NCBI RefSeq assembly: GCF_038396635.1
Contig: NZ_CP121687.1
Coordinates: forward strand, 558,001 to 622,000
DNA: 64,000 nucleotides
Origin: Defluviitalea saccharophila
Lineage (GTDB): Bacteria > Bacillota > Clostridia > Lachnospirales > Defluviitaleaceae
Reading direction: 5' to 3'
In this document: positions 9,742-18,410 of the stretch, piece by piece
Layout of the letters: each line of letters opens with the position of its first letter
Position numbering within the stretch: position 1 is the stretch's first letter
Position numbers and translations under genes: made by a program
Notes under the pieces: generated by a model
Database searches by the model: none
Seen by the model: only the letters and a program-made list of their open reading frames with translations
What the model was told of the DNA's origin: nothing

Positions 9742-11178
9742 TTATTTCTCTTTTATGATCTTATACTCTTCATTCGAAAGAGAATTATTTTCTGTAAAAA
9801 TGATAGATTTATGGTACTTCTCTTCAAGGGCCTTTTTATAGGATGCTCCCTTAGAATTAAACCACTCAATGATTTCTTTATTGGCTTCGATTATTATTTT
9901 AGTATAAATGGTATGGGTAAATATATAGTCAATTTCTTTTTCGATTTTATCTCCAATATATTTGATTGATGGCATTATTCCTCGCCCTTCACAAGCCGGA
10001 CATCTATTGAATAAGAGCGATGTAAGGGAAGGTCCAGTCTTCTTTCTTGTCATCTCTACTAAACCCAATTTAGTAATTCCTAAAACTGTCGTTTGAACTC
10101 GGTCTTTTTTTAATTCTTGAGCAAGGACATTTAAAACCGTATTTCTATCTTCTTCATTCTTCATATCAATAAAATCAATAATGATGATTCCTCCGATATT
10201 TCTAATACGAATCTGTCTTGCGATTTCTTCTGCCGCTTCAATATTGGTTTTGAGAATTGTTTTCTCCATATTTTTATTACCCACGAATTTTGCAGTATTG
10301 ACATCTATAACCGTTAATGCTTCAGTATGGTCAATAATAATCATTCCTCCGCTTTTTAACCAGATATGTCGTTGAAGCGCCTTTTCTATCTGAGATTCTA
10401 TCAAAAAATGCTGAAATAAATGCTCTTCTTCTAGATATTGTATCTTTTCTGTTAAATGGGGAGATACTGCTTCAATAAAATTTCTGACTTCGTTATATAA
10501 ATTTTTGTCATTCACAATATAATGTCTTATTTTCGAAGATAATAAATCTCTGGCGATTTTAAGTGCAGTTGAAACCTCTTTATATAACAGCACCGGAGCA
10601 GAGATATATTGCTCCTTTTTTTCTATGGATTCCCACATCATTGTTAAAAATTGAATTTCCTTTATGATCTCTTCTTCTTCTTTTCCTCCGCACTCGGTTC
10701 GAACAATAATCCCGCAATTCTTAGGTTTGTATTTCTCAAAAATACTTTTTAGCCGGTTTCTTTCTTCTTCATTTTCAATCTTTTTAGAGATTCCGATCGA
10801 GTTTTCCCTAGGAATCAGCACAATATACTTTCCTGGAATACTAATATGAGAAGTTAATTTAGGTCCTTTGGTACCTATAGCTTCTTTTTCTATTTGAACG
10901 GTAATATGATCTCCTTCTTTTAATTTTTTTATATTCCCGTCATTGGATAGAGTTTCTTCCAATTCCTTAAGATAAATAAATCCATTCTTATTAAGACCTA
11001 GATCAACAAAAGCTGCTTGAATTCCTGGAAGTATTTTTTTTACAACTCCTCTATAAATATTGCCGACTGTTTTCTCTTTGTTGTCCATGTCAATATAAAG
11101 TTCTACTAATTTTTGATCTTCAATTACCCCTATACGGGTTTGATTAACACCTACATCTACAATAATATCTGTGGGCAT
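9742..11178 (-). CDS. rng: Ribonuclease G/E family endoribonuclease
   Basis: This is an endonuclease of the RNase E/G family that cuts single-stranded A/U-rich RNA and rRNA precursors. An S1 RNA-binding domain spans about residues 35-120 (VGNIYRGVVKKILPGIQAAFVDLG). The DNase I-like catalytic core contains the metal-binding aspartates in LTVIDVNTAKFVG and IIIDFIDM. The Zn-link CPACEGRG, which ties the dimer together, is near residue 395. At 478 residues it is RNase G size, without the long RNase E scaffold tail. It starts five bases after the DUF2344 stop and ends next to the rplU promoter. Confidence 0.93.
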   Translation of the reverse strand: MPTDIIVDVGVNQTRIGVIEDQKLVELYIDMDNKEKTVGNIYRGVVKKILPGIQAAFVDLGLNKNGFIYLKELEETLSNDGNIKKLKEGDHITVQIEKEAIGTKGPKLTSHISIPGKYIVLIPRENSIGISKKIENEEERNRLKSIFEKYKPKNCGIIVRTECGGKEEEEIIKEIQFLTMMWESIEKKEQYISAPVLLYKEVSTALKIARDLLSSKIRHYIVNDKNLYNEVRNFIEAVSPHLTEKIQYLEEEHLFQHFLIESQIEKALQRHIWLKSGGMIIIDHTEALTVIDVNTAKFVGNKNMEKTILKTNIEAAEEIARQIRIRNIGGIIIIDFIDMKNEEDRNTVLNVLAQELKKDRVQTTVLGITKLGLVEMTRKKTGPSLTSLLFNRCPACEGRGIMPSIKYIGDKIEKEIDYIFTHTIYTKIIIEANKEIIEWFNSKGASYKKALEEKYHKSIIFTENNSLSNEEYKIIKEK

Positions 11179-11183
11179 ACTAT

Positions 11184-11885
11184 TTATTCACTCCATTGAT
11201 CCAAATCTGACAAAGGTAAAAATTTATTATTTGTTTTTGAAAAAATATCGATTCTATGAATGTGTATCATATAATCTTTATATTCCCAATTATTATTTTT
11301 AAAAATCTGTTGGATTACTGTTTCGGGCTTTAGATTAGTCTTGCTTCCTGTAGCTAATAATAGATAAATGTTCCACTGTTCATCATTTTCATCCAGTGAA
11401 TGTTTATAAATCATTTCCTTAATATCAATTTCCTTTATTCCTTTTTTTCCTTGTTTTTCAGCTAATATTTCATTTTGATTGAAAAAGCTGTTCACTGCAT
11501 CCATAAAATTGGATGGCACAGTATCTTTGTCAATGGAAATCCTGTACTCTGCAGCATCTACAGCAGCCATACCTACAGGCATATCATTGGGTATAGCATA
11601 AACATTTTGAATTGTAATGCCCTCAGGAAGAAAACCATTAAGGCTGTTCTTAATTTCTATTGGATCACCCTCACTGGCTAAAGTCATATCTAAGTATTCT
11701 CCTTCACTGGTTGCTCCCAGAGGAAGGGGAAGTGCAAAATATAAATGTTGATGGGGATTAAAGCCCTTTGAATATTCAATCGGCAAATCAGCCCTTCGAA
11801 TACATCTTTGAAATAATCTTTGTAAATCTAAATGACCGATGAACTTCATATGTCCCAATTTAGTAAATTTAATTCTAGCCTTCAT
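11184..11885 (-). CDS. DUF2344 protein (TIGR03936), partner of a radical SAM protein
   Basis: The 233-residue protein begins MKARIKFTKLGHMKFIGHLDLQRLFQR and continues with RADLPIEYSKGFNPHQHL and LPLPLGATSEGEYLD, the hallmarks of the DUF2344/TIGR03936 family. ATG 11885 is the best start: GGAGGG lies seven bases upstream, inside the last codons of the radical SAM gene, which it overlaps by 11 bases. In other bacteria the two parts are often fused, so they probably form one functional unit. The function is unknown; the close link with rng, seen in many genomes, hints at RNA or ribosome metabolism but proves nothing. Confidence 0.88.
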   Translation of the reverse strand: MKARIKFTKLGHMKFIGHLDLQRLFQRCIRRADLPIEYSKGFNPHQHLYFALPLPLGATSEGEYLDMTLASEGDPIEIKNSLNGFLPEGITIQNVYAIPNDMPVGMAAVDAAEYRISIDKDTVPSNFMDAVNSFFNQNEILAEKQGKKGIKEIDIKEMIYKHSLDENDEQWNIYLLLATGSKTNLKPETVIQQIFKNNNWEYKDYMIHIHRIDIFSKTNNKFLPLSDLDQWSE

Positions 11886-13722
11886 AGCAAATCCCTCCAT
11901 TAAAACGCTTCGCTCCACAATTCTCACAATGCTGTCTGCAGTTAGGAGTTATTTCTTCTTTCAAAGCTCTTTCATGTTCTTTTTTAAGAAATGCTTTTGT
12001 TACGCCAACAGATATATGATCCCATGGAAGAATCTCGTCGTATGCTCTTCTTCTATTGGCATAGAATGCAGGATCAATTCCTGTTTCTTTAAATGCTTGT
12101 TCCCATTTGCTAAAATCAAAATGTTCGCTCCAACCGTCAAACTTACATCCCTTTTTCCAGGCGGAGTATAGAATATCCCCAACTCTTCTATCGCCTCTTG
12201 CGATCATTCCTTCCAAAGCACTGACGATGGCCTCATGGTAATTGTATTGTATCTGCCTTCTTTTAATTTTTCCCTTCAGAAAATATTGCTTGTCCATAAA
12301 TTCTTGGTACGTATTCTGAGGTTCCCATTGAAAAGGCGTAAAGGGTTTTGGTACAAAGCAGGATGAACTTACTACAACCTTTACGGTTTTCGCTCTGTTT
12401 TCTTTTGGAATCTCATAAAAGGTATCTACAATTTTACTTGCTAAATCGGCTATTCCTTCAATATCCTCTTCTGTTTCAGTGGGAAGACCAATCATAAAAT
12501 AAAGTTTAACTCGGTCCCATCCCCCTTCAAAAGCTCTTCTTGAGCCGTCAATAATGTCTTCTTCATTGATTCCTTTATTGATTACATTTCTAAGTCTCTG
12601 AGTTCCTGCTTCTGGAGCAAAGGTTAAACTGCTTTTTCTAATTTCTTGTACTTTACCCATTAAGTCTAAAGAAAATTCATCTATTCTTAAAGAAGGCAAT
12701 GAAATATTGATTTTGGACTCTCTGCAAACTTCCAGGAGTTCCTCTGAAAATTTTTCAAGCTGACTATAATCGCTGGTGCTTAGAGATGCAAGAGAAATCT
12801 CTTCGTACCCTGTATTTTTTAATAAAAGTGATGCTTGTTTCATCAGCACATCCTTGGATTTTTCTCGCACCGGACGATAAACAATGCCTGCATGACAAAA
12901 TCTACAGCCACGAATACATCCTCTAAAAACTTCTAAGACCACGCGGTCATGGACAGTCTGAATCCAAGGCATGATGGCATGGGTAGGATAAAAAGTTTTA
13001 TCTAAATCTTTAACAATCTGCTTGTGAATCTTAGATTTAGCCTTTGGATGATTGGGTAGAAAGCTTTTTATCGTTCCATCCTGGTTATAATGAACATCAT
13101 AAAAACAAGGGACATATATTCCCTCCACATCCAAAAGCTTTTCTAAAAAGGCTCTTTTAGATCCGCCTTCTTTTTTATGCTCTTTATAGATATCCAGAAC
13201 TTCCCCTAAGGTCGCTTCACCTTCACCTATATAGAAAAAATCAACAAAATGTGCTAGAGGTTCTGGATTATATGCACAGGGTCCTCCGGCACAGATAATT
13301 GGGTCTTCCTCACCTCTATCCTTACTCCATATAGGTATTCCTGCCAAATCAATGAGATTGATTACATTCGTGTAGCACATTTCATATTGAAGCGTAAAGC
13401 CTAGAAAGTCAAAATTCTTGACGTCATCTTGGGATTCTAGTGCAAATAAGGGAATGTTATTCTCCCTCATTTTTTGCTCCATATCCATCCATGGGGCAAA
13501 TACCCTTTCGCAATAAGTATCTTTTCTCTCGTTTAAATAATAATATAGTATCTGCATTCCTAGATGAGACATTCCAACTTCATATACATCCGGAAAGCAA
13601 AAAGCAAATCGGATATCTATTTTACTTATATCTTTTTTTATTGAATTTACTTCATTTCCAATATATCGCGCAGGTTTTTCTACTTGCAGCAACAAATCAT
13701 CTTTAACTCTTAAAGTTGTCAT
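11875..13722 (-). CDS. Radical SAM protein of the TIGR03960 family, unknown substrate
   Basis: The 615-residue protein has an N-terminal region resembling a B12-binding-type Rossmann fold (about 35-190), which begins after a MSHLGMQILYYYLN stretch. It is followed by a radical SAM core whose cluster motif CIRGCRFCHAG supplies three cysteines near residue 275. C-terminal cysteines in CRQHCENCGAKRF may bind a second cluster or zinc. The family is widespread and uncharacterised. It overlaps the DUF2344 gene and lies upstream of rng. B12 dependence cannot be judged from the sequence alone. Confidence 0.88.
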   Translation of the reverse strand: MTTLRVKDDLLLQVEKPARYIGNEVNSIKKDISKIDIRFAFCFPDVYEVGMSHLGMQILYYYLNERKDTYCERVFAPWMDMEQKMRENNIPLFALESQDDVKNFDFLGFTLQYEMCYTNVINLIDLAGIPIWSKDRGEEDPIICAGGPCAYNPEPLAHFVDFFYIGEGEATLGEVLDIYKEHKKEGGSKRAFLEKLLDVEGIYVPCFYDVHYNQDGTIKSFLPNHPKAKSKIHKQIVKDLDKTFYPTHAIMPWIQTVHDRVVLEVFRGCIRGCRFCHAGIVYRPVREKSKDVLMKQASLLLKNTGYEEISLASLSTSDYSQLEKFSEELLEVCRESKINISLPSLRIDEFSLDLMGKVQEIRKSSLTFAPEAGTQRLRNVINKGINEEDIIDGSRRAFEGGWDRVKLYFMIGLPTETEEDIEGIADLASKIVDTFYEIPKENRAKTVKVVVSSSCFVPKPFTPFQWEPQNTYQEFMDKQYFLKGKIKRRQIQYNYHEAIVSALEGMIARGDRRVGDILYSAWKKGCKFDGWSEHFDFSKWEQAFKETGIDPAFYANRRRAYDEILPWDHISVGVTKAFLKKEHERALKEEITPNCRQHCENCGAKRFNGGICYEG

Positions 13723-13773
13723 TCATTTTCCTCCATATATTTTTTTCAAATTTATAATACCTTAATAAACAAA

Positions 13774-13816
13774 AATAATCAAATTATAAATGATTACCAC
13801 TTATAACTTGATTATT
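13774..13816 (-). terminator. Terminator after the M23 gene
   Basis: On minus, AATAATCAA-G-TTATAA pairs with TTATAA-T-TTGATTATT across an 11-base loop and runs into TTTTTG. The structure begins at the M23 stop codon. Confidence 0.6.
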
Positions 13817-14324
13817 CTAAAGCTTCTTTTAATATAGGCAACTCCGTATAATCCATCGGGTCTATGAATTTACCGTTTTTAGATATTCCATAATGAAGGT
13901 GAGGGCCAGTAACCATTCCCGTATTTCCAACAGATGCAATAACTTGCCCCTGCTTAATTTTTTCCCCTTCTTTTACAAAAATCTCATTACAATGAGCATA
14001 AGTAATAACGTACCCATCTTCTACTTCATATTTTAAAATATTACCGTAGGTTTTTGAATATTTCACTAATAGTACTGTACCGGATTTTACAGCAACAATT
14101 TTCTTTTCTTTCTCTGCACCGATATCAATGCCTTCATGAAATTCTTTCTTATTCAGTACAGGATTTATTCTATCTCCAAAACGTGATGTAATAATGCCAT
14201 CGACGGGATTAATCCATGTTTCGTTATTTAAATGATGAGTGGATGATCCAGTATCTATGGAGTTGTTGCTTCTTCCGGCTCCCCCAAATCCGGCTCCAAT
14301 ATAAAGATCTCTTCTGAATCTATT
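13812..14324 (-). pseudogene. M23 peptidase domain, -1 frame relative to its N-terminal part (SpoIVFA-like)
   Basis: This frame is open from 14324 to the stop at 13812 but has no ATG, GTG or TTG until GTG 14066, inside the domain. Read through, it gives WINPVDGIITSRFG, FHEGIDIG and GPHLHYGI, so the M23 zinc ligands (H-x3-D and the second His of HLH) are intact. It fits as the C-terminal half of the gene at 14255-14740, lying one base back in frame. Either a base is missing at the G5 tract (C5 at 14281-14285 on plus) or ribosomes slip there. The domain itself shows no decay, which favours a sequencing error, recent mutation or slippage over an old pseudogene. In Bacillus, SpoIVFA occupies this position and regulates pro-sigma-K processing; the assignment here is by position and architecture. 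Confidence 0.75.
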
Positions 14325-14740
14325 TCATTCTCTTGATTGACCGTTTCATTGTCTTCATAAGAATCTTCCAAATGCATTGCTGGAACTTCTTCTTCATCCA
14401 CCATTGGATCAGAAAAATCTCTTTGTTCATTGCCACGATCATTGGATTCATCTTTTTCTACCCAATTCTTAACCACTGGAATCTGTACAGCCGTATTCTT
14501 AACTGTTTCAATCGCTTCATCCCATGACATATTATAAGATATCATGAAATTAATTCTTTGTACTAACTTTTCTGCAGTTCTGAGTGGGGCAAATTGAAGG
14601 ATGATGAGCAAAAGAAACATAAAAATACTCGCCCCAAGTTGTTTTAATAGAAGATTTATCATCAACTCTTTCGTATTATTTTTTTGATTTCTAAATCTTC
14701 TTCGAATATTGCTTCGTGAGTTTCTTTTTCGTTTTTCCAT
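14255..14740 (-). CDS. N-terminal part of SpoIVFA-like M23 membrane protein (frame ends early)
   Basis: The 161-residue frame has a very basic start (KRKRNSRSNIRRRFRN), one membrane helix at about residues 34-53, a short helical region and a highly acidic linker. It then stops at TAG 14255, just before an M23 domain in the -1 frame. Basic N-terminus, one helix, acidic linker and peptidase domain match SpoIVFA-type proteins, and the neighbourhood (mre-min upstream, rplU-obg downstream) is where spoIVFA sits in Bacillus. A GGGGAGGGG site supports ATG 14740. With one extra G in the tract at 14281-14285, the two frames join into a protein of roughly 310 residues. If the stop is real, the product is a membrane stub without catalytic domain. 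Confidence 0.7.
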   Translation of the reverse strand: MEKRKRNSRSNIRRRFRNQKNNTKELMINLLLKQLGASIFMFLLLIILQFAPLRTAEKLVQRINFMISYNMSWDEAIETVKNTAVQIPVVKNWVEKDESNDRGNEQRDFSDPMVDEEEVPAMHLEDSYEDNETVNQENEIDSEEIFILEPDLGEPEEATTP

Positions 14741-14853
14741 AAAGTCCCCTCCCCGCCATCATTTTATCTTTCATGGCGATTAATCATACTTTATTAATAA
14801 TACGGTACAGTAAAGTATATTATCACCATGTCTTTTTTATACGAGATTGGGAC

Positions 14854-14881
14854 AAAAAAAAAGACTTTTTGAAAGTCTTTT
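14854..14881 (-). terminator. Terminator of mgsA
   Basis: On minus a 10-bp AAAAGACTTT stem with a 3-base loop is followed by nine T. It starts at the mgsA stop codon. Confidence 0.85.
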
Positions 14882-15275
14882 ATCTTACAATATCTCTCCA
14901 CTCCAGATCTCCTCGTTCTAAAGCTTTAATGAGCAGTTCAGCAGTAGCTAAATTCGTTGCAATAGGGATATTATGAATATCACACAATCTTATCAAAGCC
15001 CCGACATCTGGCTCATGATGCTTCTGTGATACAGGGTCCCTTAAAAAAATCACCATATCAATTAGATTATGAGCAATTTGAGTGCCTAACTGCTGCTCTC
15101 CTCCTAAATGCCCCGCAAGATATTTGTGCACGGTTAAATTCGCTGCTTGTTCCACCAGCCGTCCCGTGGTTCCAGTTGCATAAATATTATGCTTGCTTAA
15201 GATATGACGGTATGCAATTGCAAAATTCTCCATTAGCTTCTTTTTTGCATCATGGGCAACCAATCCTATATTCAT
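14880..15275 (-). CDS. mgsA: Methylglyoxal synthase
   Basis: MgsA converts dihydroxyacetone phosphate to methylglyoxal and phosphate, an overflow route when sugar phosphates build up. The 131-residue sequence carries the family markers GLVAHDAKK at the N-terminus, [11 protein letters not shown] in the phosphate-binding loop, HLGGEQQLG, and [23 protein letters not shown] with the catalytic Asp region. The length is typical. It starts 12 bases after rodA ends. Its place between rodA and the M23 gene is common in Clostridia and probably reflects shared transcription rather than shared function. Confidence 0.95.
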   Translation of the reverse strand: MNIGLVAHDAKKKLMENFAIAYRHILSKHNIYATGTTGRLVEQAANLTVHKYLAGHLGGEQQLGTQIAHNLIDMVIFLRDPVSQKHHEPDVGALIRLCDIHNIPIATNLATAELLIKALERGDLEWRDIVR

Positions 15276-15286
15276 AATCTTTCCTC

Positions 15287-16414
15287 CTAAAAAAACGACT
15301 TCTTTCTTCTCATACCTACATTTAATATTAATCCTATTCCAATCATATTAGACCAAAGTGAACTTCCACCGGCACTAACAAAAGGCAGCGGAATTCCCGT
15401 ATTAGGAAGGAGACCGGTTACTACACCTATGTTGACAAATGTTTGAAAGCCTATCATAGTAACAACACCTACAATGAGCAATTTACCTAAGGGATCCTTT
15501 GCATCTTTTGCAATCCAAATTCCTCTTAAAATAATCATTAGAATAAGTCCTATGACAGACATACATCCAACAAATCCAAATTCTTCACCAATTACTGAAA
15601 AAATAAAATCCGTATGTGGCTCCGGTAAATAGCTTAATTGATTTAAGGTGCCCTTATATAAACCTTTACCGTAAAGCTGCCCTGAACCTATTGCATGTAT
15701 GGACTGCTCTGTTTGAAAATAATCGTCTGAGTATTCTTCTTTATCTCTATGAATCATAGCCATAATTCTGTCTCTTTGATAGTCTTTTAATAGCTTTTGG
15801 TTAGGATTCTGAATATAGATCAAACTGATTACAAAAAGAGGAACGGCAATAAGGAAAGTTATAACAATATATCTATAACTAATTCCTCCTATATATAATA
15901 ATACTAAAAAAACAGCTATAAAGACAAGACTCGTAGACAAATCCGGCTGCTTTAATATCATTCCAACAGGTATAACTAATAACACTACCAGTAAAATCAA
16001 TGTGGACAGTTTATTGATTTTATCCTTTTTACTGTCAATTAATTTTGACATAAATAAAATAATAATGATCTTTGCAAATTCAGATGGCTGAATCCTAATA
16101 GGTCCAATTTCCAGCCATCTAACAGCACCTTTTGCATCGGCTCCAAGAAAAAGAACAGCAGATAGAAGTGCAAGACCTGCAATATATGCCAATATATACA
16201 ATTCACCTAATATATGATAATCAATGAATGCAGAAATAAGCATCAATATTAAACCAACTATAAAAAACATGATTTGTCTGCGGACGTATATGGGATCGGC
16301 TCCCGAGTTAACATGCTGAGCACTGCTAATAGCTACAATGCCTATTCCTACCAAAGCAGTAACTAATAAAACAATGATAACATCAAAAGACTTTAATTGT
16401 TCATTGGAAATCAT
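15287..16414 (-). CDS. rodA: SEDS-family peptidoglycan polymerase RodA
   Basis: This SEDS-family glycosyltransferase polymerises lipid II into glycan strands for lateral wall growth. The 375 residues are mostly hydrophobic, with about ten membrane helices. Signature stretches are [18 protein letters not shown], the [11 protein letters not shown] segment containing the conserved Asp, and the C-terminal [15 protein letters not shown] call it RodA rather than FtsW or SpoVE because it sits with mreBCD and minCDE. No partner penicillin-binding protein is adjacent. A long hairpin separates it from minE. Confidence 0.9.
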   Translation of the reverse strand: MISNEQLKSFDVIIVLLVTALVGIGIVAISSAQHVNSGADPIYVRRQIMFFIVGLILMLISAFIDYHILGELYILAYIAGLALLSAVLFLGADAKGAVRWLEIGPIRIQPSEFAKIIIILFMSKLIDSKKDKINKLSTLILLVVLLVIPVGMILKQPDLSTSLVFIAVFLVLLYIGGISYRYIVITFLIAVPLFVISLIYIQNPNQKLLKDYQRDRIMAMIHRDKEEYSDDYFQTEQSIHAIGSGQLYGKGLYKGTLNQLSYLPEPHTDFIFSVIGEEFGFVGCMSVIGLILMIILRGIWIAKDAKDPLGKLLIVGVVTMIGFQTFVNIGVVTGLLPNTGIPLPFVSAGGSSLWSNMIGIGLILNVGMRRKKSFF

Positions 16415-16431
16415 TGCTAATTCCCTTTAAT

Positions 16432-16469
16432 AATGAATTAAGCAGGATTCTTATCCTGCTTAATTCATT
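16432..16469 (-). other. Intercistronic 16-bp hairpin between minE and rodA
   Basis: A perfect 16-bp inverted repeat with a 6-base loop covers the minE stop codon. On minus it is followed by ATTATTAAAGGG, which has no U-run, so it is not a classical terminator. It may stabilise the upstream mRNA end or lower rodA expression. Confidence 0.6.
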
Positions 16470-16746
16470 GATTTCCTGCCTTACGCATATTTTTGATAGG
16501 AATATTCGCATATAAAACGGGAACAGTGCCATTGCTTTCCTCTGATTTTGTTTGTCCGATCTGAATATCTAATTCCGCTTCATCAATATCCATATATTTG
16601 GATATCACTTTAATTATATCGGTTTTCATCATTTCAAGGAGTTCAGAAGAGCAATTAATACGGTCATGAATCAGTAAAAGCTTTAACCTATCTTTCGCAA
16701 CATTTCCAGAACTAGGTTTCCGATTAAAAAAATTTAACAATTCCAT
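16465..16746 (-). CDS. minE: Cell division topological specificity factor MinE
   Basis: MinE stimulates MinD ATPase and confines MinC/MinD away from midcell. The 93-residue protein has the order expected: an N-terminal membrane-targeting/anti-MinCD segment (LLNFFNRKPSSGNVAKDRLKLLL) and a beta-alpha topological domain from about residue 35. It starts 16 bases after minD. With minC and minD present, this organism uses the MinCDE system rather than the DivIVA/MinJ arrangement of Bacillus alone. Confidence 0.94.
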   Translation of the reverse strand: MELLNFFNRKPSSGNVAKDRLKLLLIHDRINCSSELLEMMKTDIIKVISKYMDIDEAELDIQIGQTKSEESNGTVPVLYANIPIKNMRKAGNQ

Positions 16747-16761
16747 GTTAATTCACATCCT

Positions 16762-17559
16762 TTAATTGCCTATTCCAAATAGCTTCTTTATTTTTCCCAT
16801 AAAGCCTTCATTCACGTCTAAATTCATTAAAGGAATATCATTGCCCATAATACGTTCAACGATATTTCTAAAAGCTTGTCCTGCTAAAGAAGATGAATCT
16901 GTCACCACCGGTTCTCCTCGGTTCGTAGATACAACAATGTTTTCATCGTCTGGAACAACCCCGAGTAGATCAATAGCTAAAATATCAACTACATCTTCCA
17001 TAGCCATCATATCTCCTCGTTTAACCATATTCATACGAATACGGTTTAAAATCAAACTAGGATTTCTTAATTCGCTTGCTTCCAGTAATCCGATAATGCG
17101 ATCCGCATCACGAACTGCAGAAACTTCAGGAGTTGTTACTACTATTGCTCGGTCTGCTCCGGCAATTGCATTTTTAAATCCTTGTTCAATACCTGCAGGA
17201 CAATCAATAATTATATAATCAAAATCTTCTCTTAATTGATCACATAATTTCTGCATCTGTTCAGGACTAACTGCATTTTTATCTCTTGTTTGCGCTGCCG
17301 GAAGCAAGTATAAACTGGAATAACGTTTATCCTTAATTAATGCTTGCTTGACACGGCAATGGCCTTCTACTACATCTACTAAATCATATACAATTCGATT
17401 TTCTAAACCCATAACAACATCCAAGTTTCTAAGTCCAATATCGGCATCAAGTAATACTACTTTATGACCTTTTAATGCAAGGCCAGTCCCTATATTGGCT
17501 GTTGTAGTGGTTTTACCAACGCCTCCTTTTCCAGACGTTACTACAATAACCTCACTCAT
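16762..17559 (-). CDS. minD: Septum site-determining ATPase MinD
   Basis: MinD is a ParA-like ATPase that recruits MinC to the membrane. The deviant Walker A motif SGKGGVGKTTT spans residues 9-19, with the signature lysine at 11. Walker B-like DYIIIDCPAGIEQGF lies near 120. The C-terminal amphipathic membrane-targeting helix FMGKIKKLFGIGN is intact. At 265 residues it is full length. It lies between minC and minE on the same strand. Confidence 0.97.
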   Translation of the reverse strand: MSEVIVVTSGKGGVGKTTTTANIGTGLALKGHKVVLLDADIGLRNLDVVMGLENRIVYDLVDVVEGHCRVKQALIKDKRYSSLYLLPAAQTRDKNAVSPEQMQKLCDQLREDFDYIIIDCPAGIEQGFKNAIAGADRAIVVTTPEVSAVRDADRIIGLLEASELRNPSLILNRIRMNMVKRGDMMAMEDVVDILAIDLLGVVPDDENIVVSTNRGEPVVTDSSSLAGQAFRNIVERIMGNDIPLMNLDVNEGFMGKIKKLFGIGN

Positions 17560-17669
17560 GAAATTTCCCCCTTGCTAGCAAAACATAATCTATATTCATA
17601 TTCTAACAGAGATTCAAAGAAAATGCACCATTTTTCGTATTACAAAAATCATCAATATGTAGTTAAATA

Positions 17670-18368
17670 TTACAAGTTCTCTAAAACCTTATAATCTATG
17701 GGCTCGATATAAATATTATTATCATATAAATAAGCTATTTGAGGAGATACCTGCGAATGATCTTTAAAATCCCCTTGATCTGGAGATCTGGTAATTACAT
17801 TTCCTATATGAAGCTGCATTGGCCTCATATTTAAAGCTGCAACAAAAGCTTTCGTACTTCCTCTGCTTCCCGCATGAACGATTCCTTTCAAAGAACCAAG
17901 TATGATTATATTTCCTCCGGCTACAATTTCGCCTCCTGGATTGACATCTCCAATGACTACAACACTGCCTTCAAATTCAATCTTTTGACCTGAACGAACA
18001 GTGCCTTTATAATATTGCGTTTTATCTATTTCTACATGACTTGATACAGAGTAACTCTCCACATCCAATAAAGATTTACTATTTAATTTATTTACATCTT
18101 TAATAGTATCATCGTCATGTATAAAACTTATGTTTAGCTGTGTTTGTTCAGAAATAATCTTCAGCAATTCGTACTGTTCTTCTTCATTTAAAGTTCTTCC
18201 TTTAAACATAAGACTAACTTTTGCACCTTGAAAGAACTTTTTGGCATCTTCAGTCTTTTTCCTTAAATATTTTTTTAAAGTAGGAAAGTCTATTTCTGGA
18301 CTTAATAAAACAACTAATCCATCCTTTGTTCCTTTAAATATCACACAATTTTCATCGTTCACATACAT
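17670..18368 (-). CDS. minC: Septum site-determining protein MinC
   Basis: MinC blocks FtsZ ring assembly at wrong sites. The N-terminal FtsZ-interacting domain covers about residues 1-105 (VIFKGTKDGLVVLLSPEIDF). The C-terminal beta-helix domain begins near 120 with YYKGTVRSGQKIEFEGSVVVIGDVNPGGEIVAGGNIIILGSLKG, ending in the RSPD loop that binds MinD. The start is ambiguous among GTG 18374, ATG 18368 and GTG 18362, all within ten bases of an AAAAGGTGGGG site; I use the ATG. It is upstream of minD with a 110-base gap. Confidence 0.93.
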   Translation of the reverse strand: MYVNDENCVIFKGTKDGLVVLLSPEIDFPTLKKYLRKKTEDAKKFFQGAKVSLMFKGRTLNEEEQYELLKIISEQTQLNISFIHDDDTIKDVNKLNSKSLLDVESYSVSSHVEIDKTQYYKGTVRSGQKIEFEGSVVVIGDVNPGGEIVAGGNIIILGSLKGIVHAGSRGSTKAFVAALNMRPMQLHIGNVITRSPDQGDFKDHSQVSPQIAYLYDNNIYIEPIDYKVLENL

Positions 18369-18410
18369 CCCCACCTTTTAACCCCAATAATCCCTAATAA
18401 GCAGTTTAGA

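Noticed and set aside
13812-14066. A separate 84-residue M23 protein starting at GTG 14066
   Set aside because: The start falls inside the M23 fold, after the first zinc motif. The upstream sequence in the same frame encodes the missing part of the domain.
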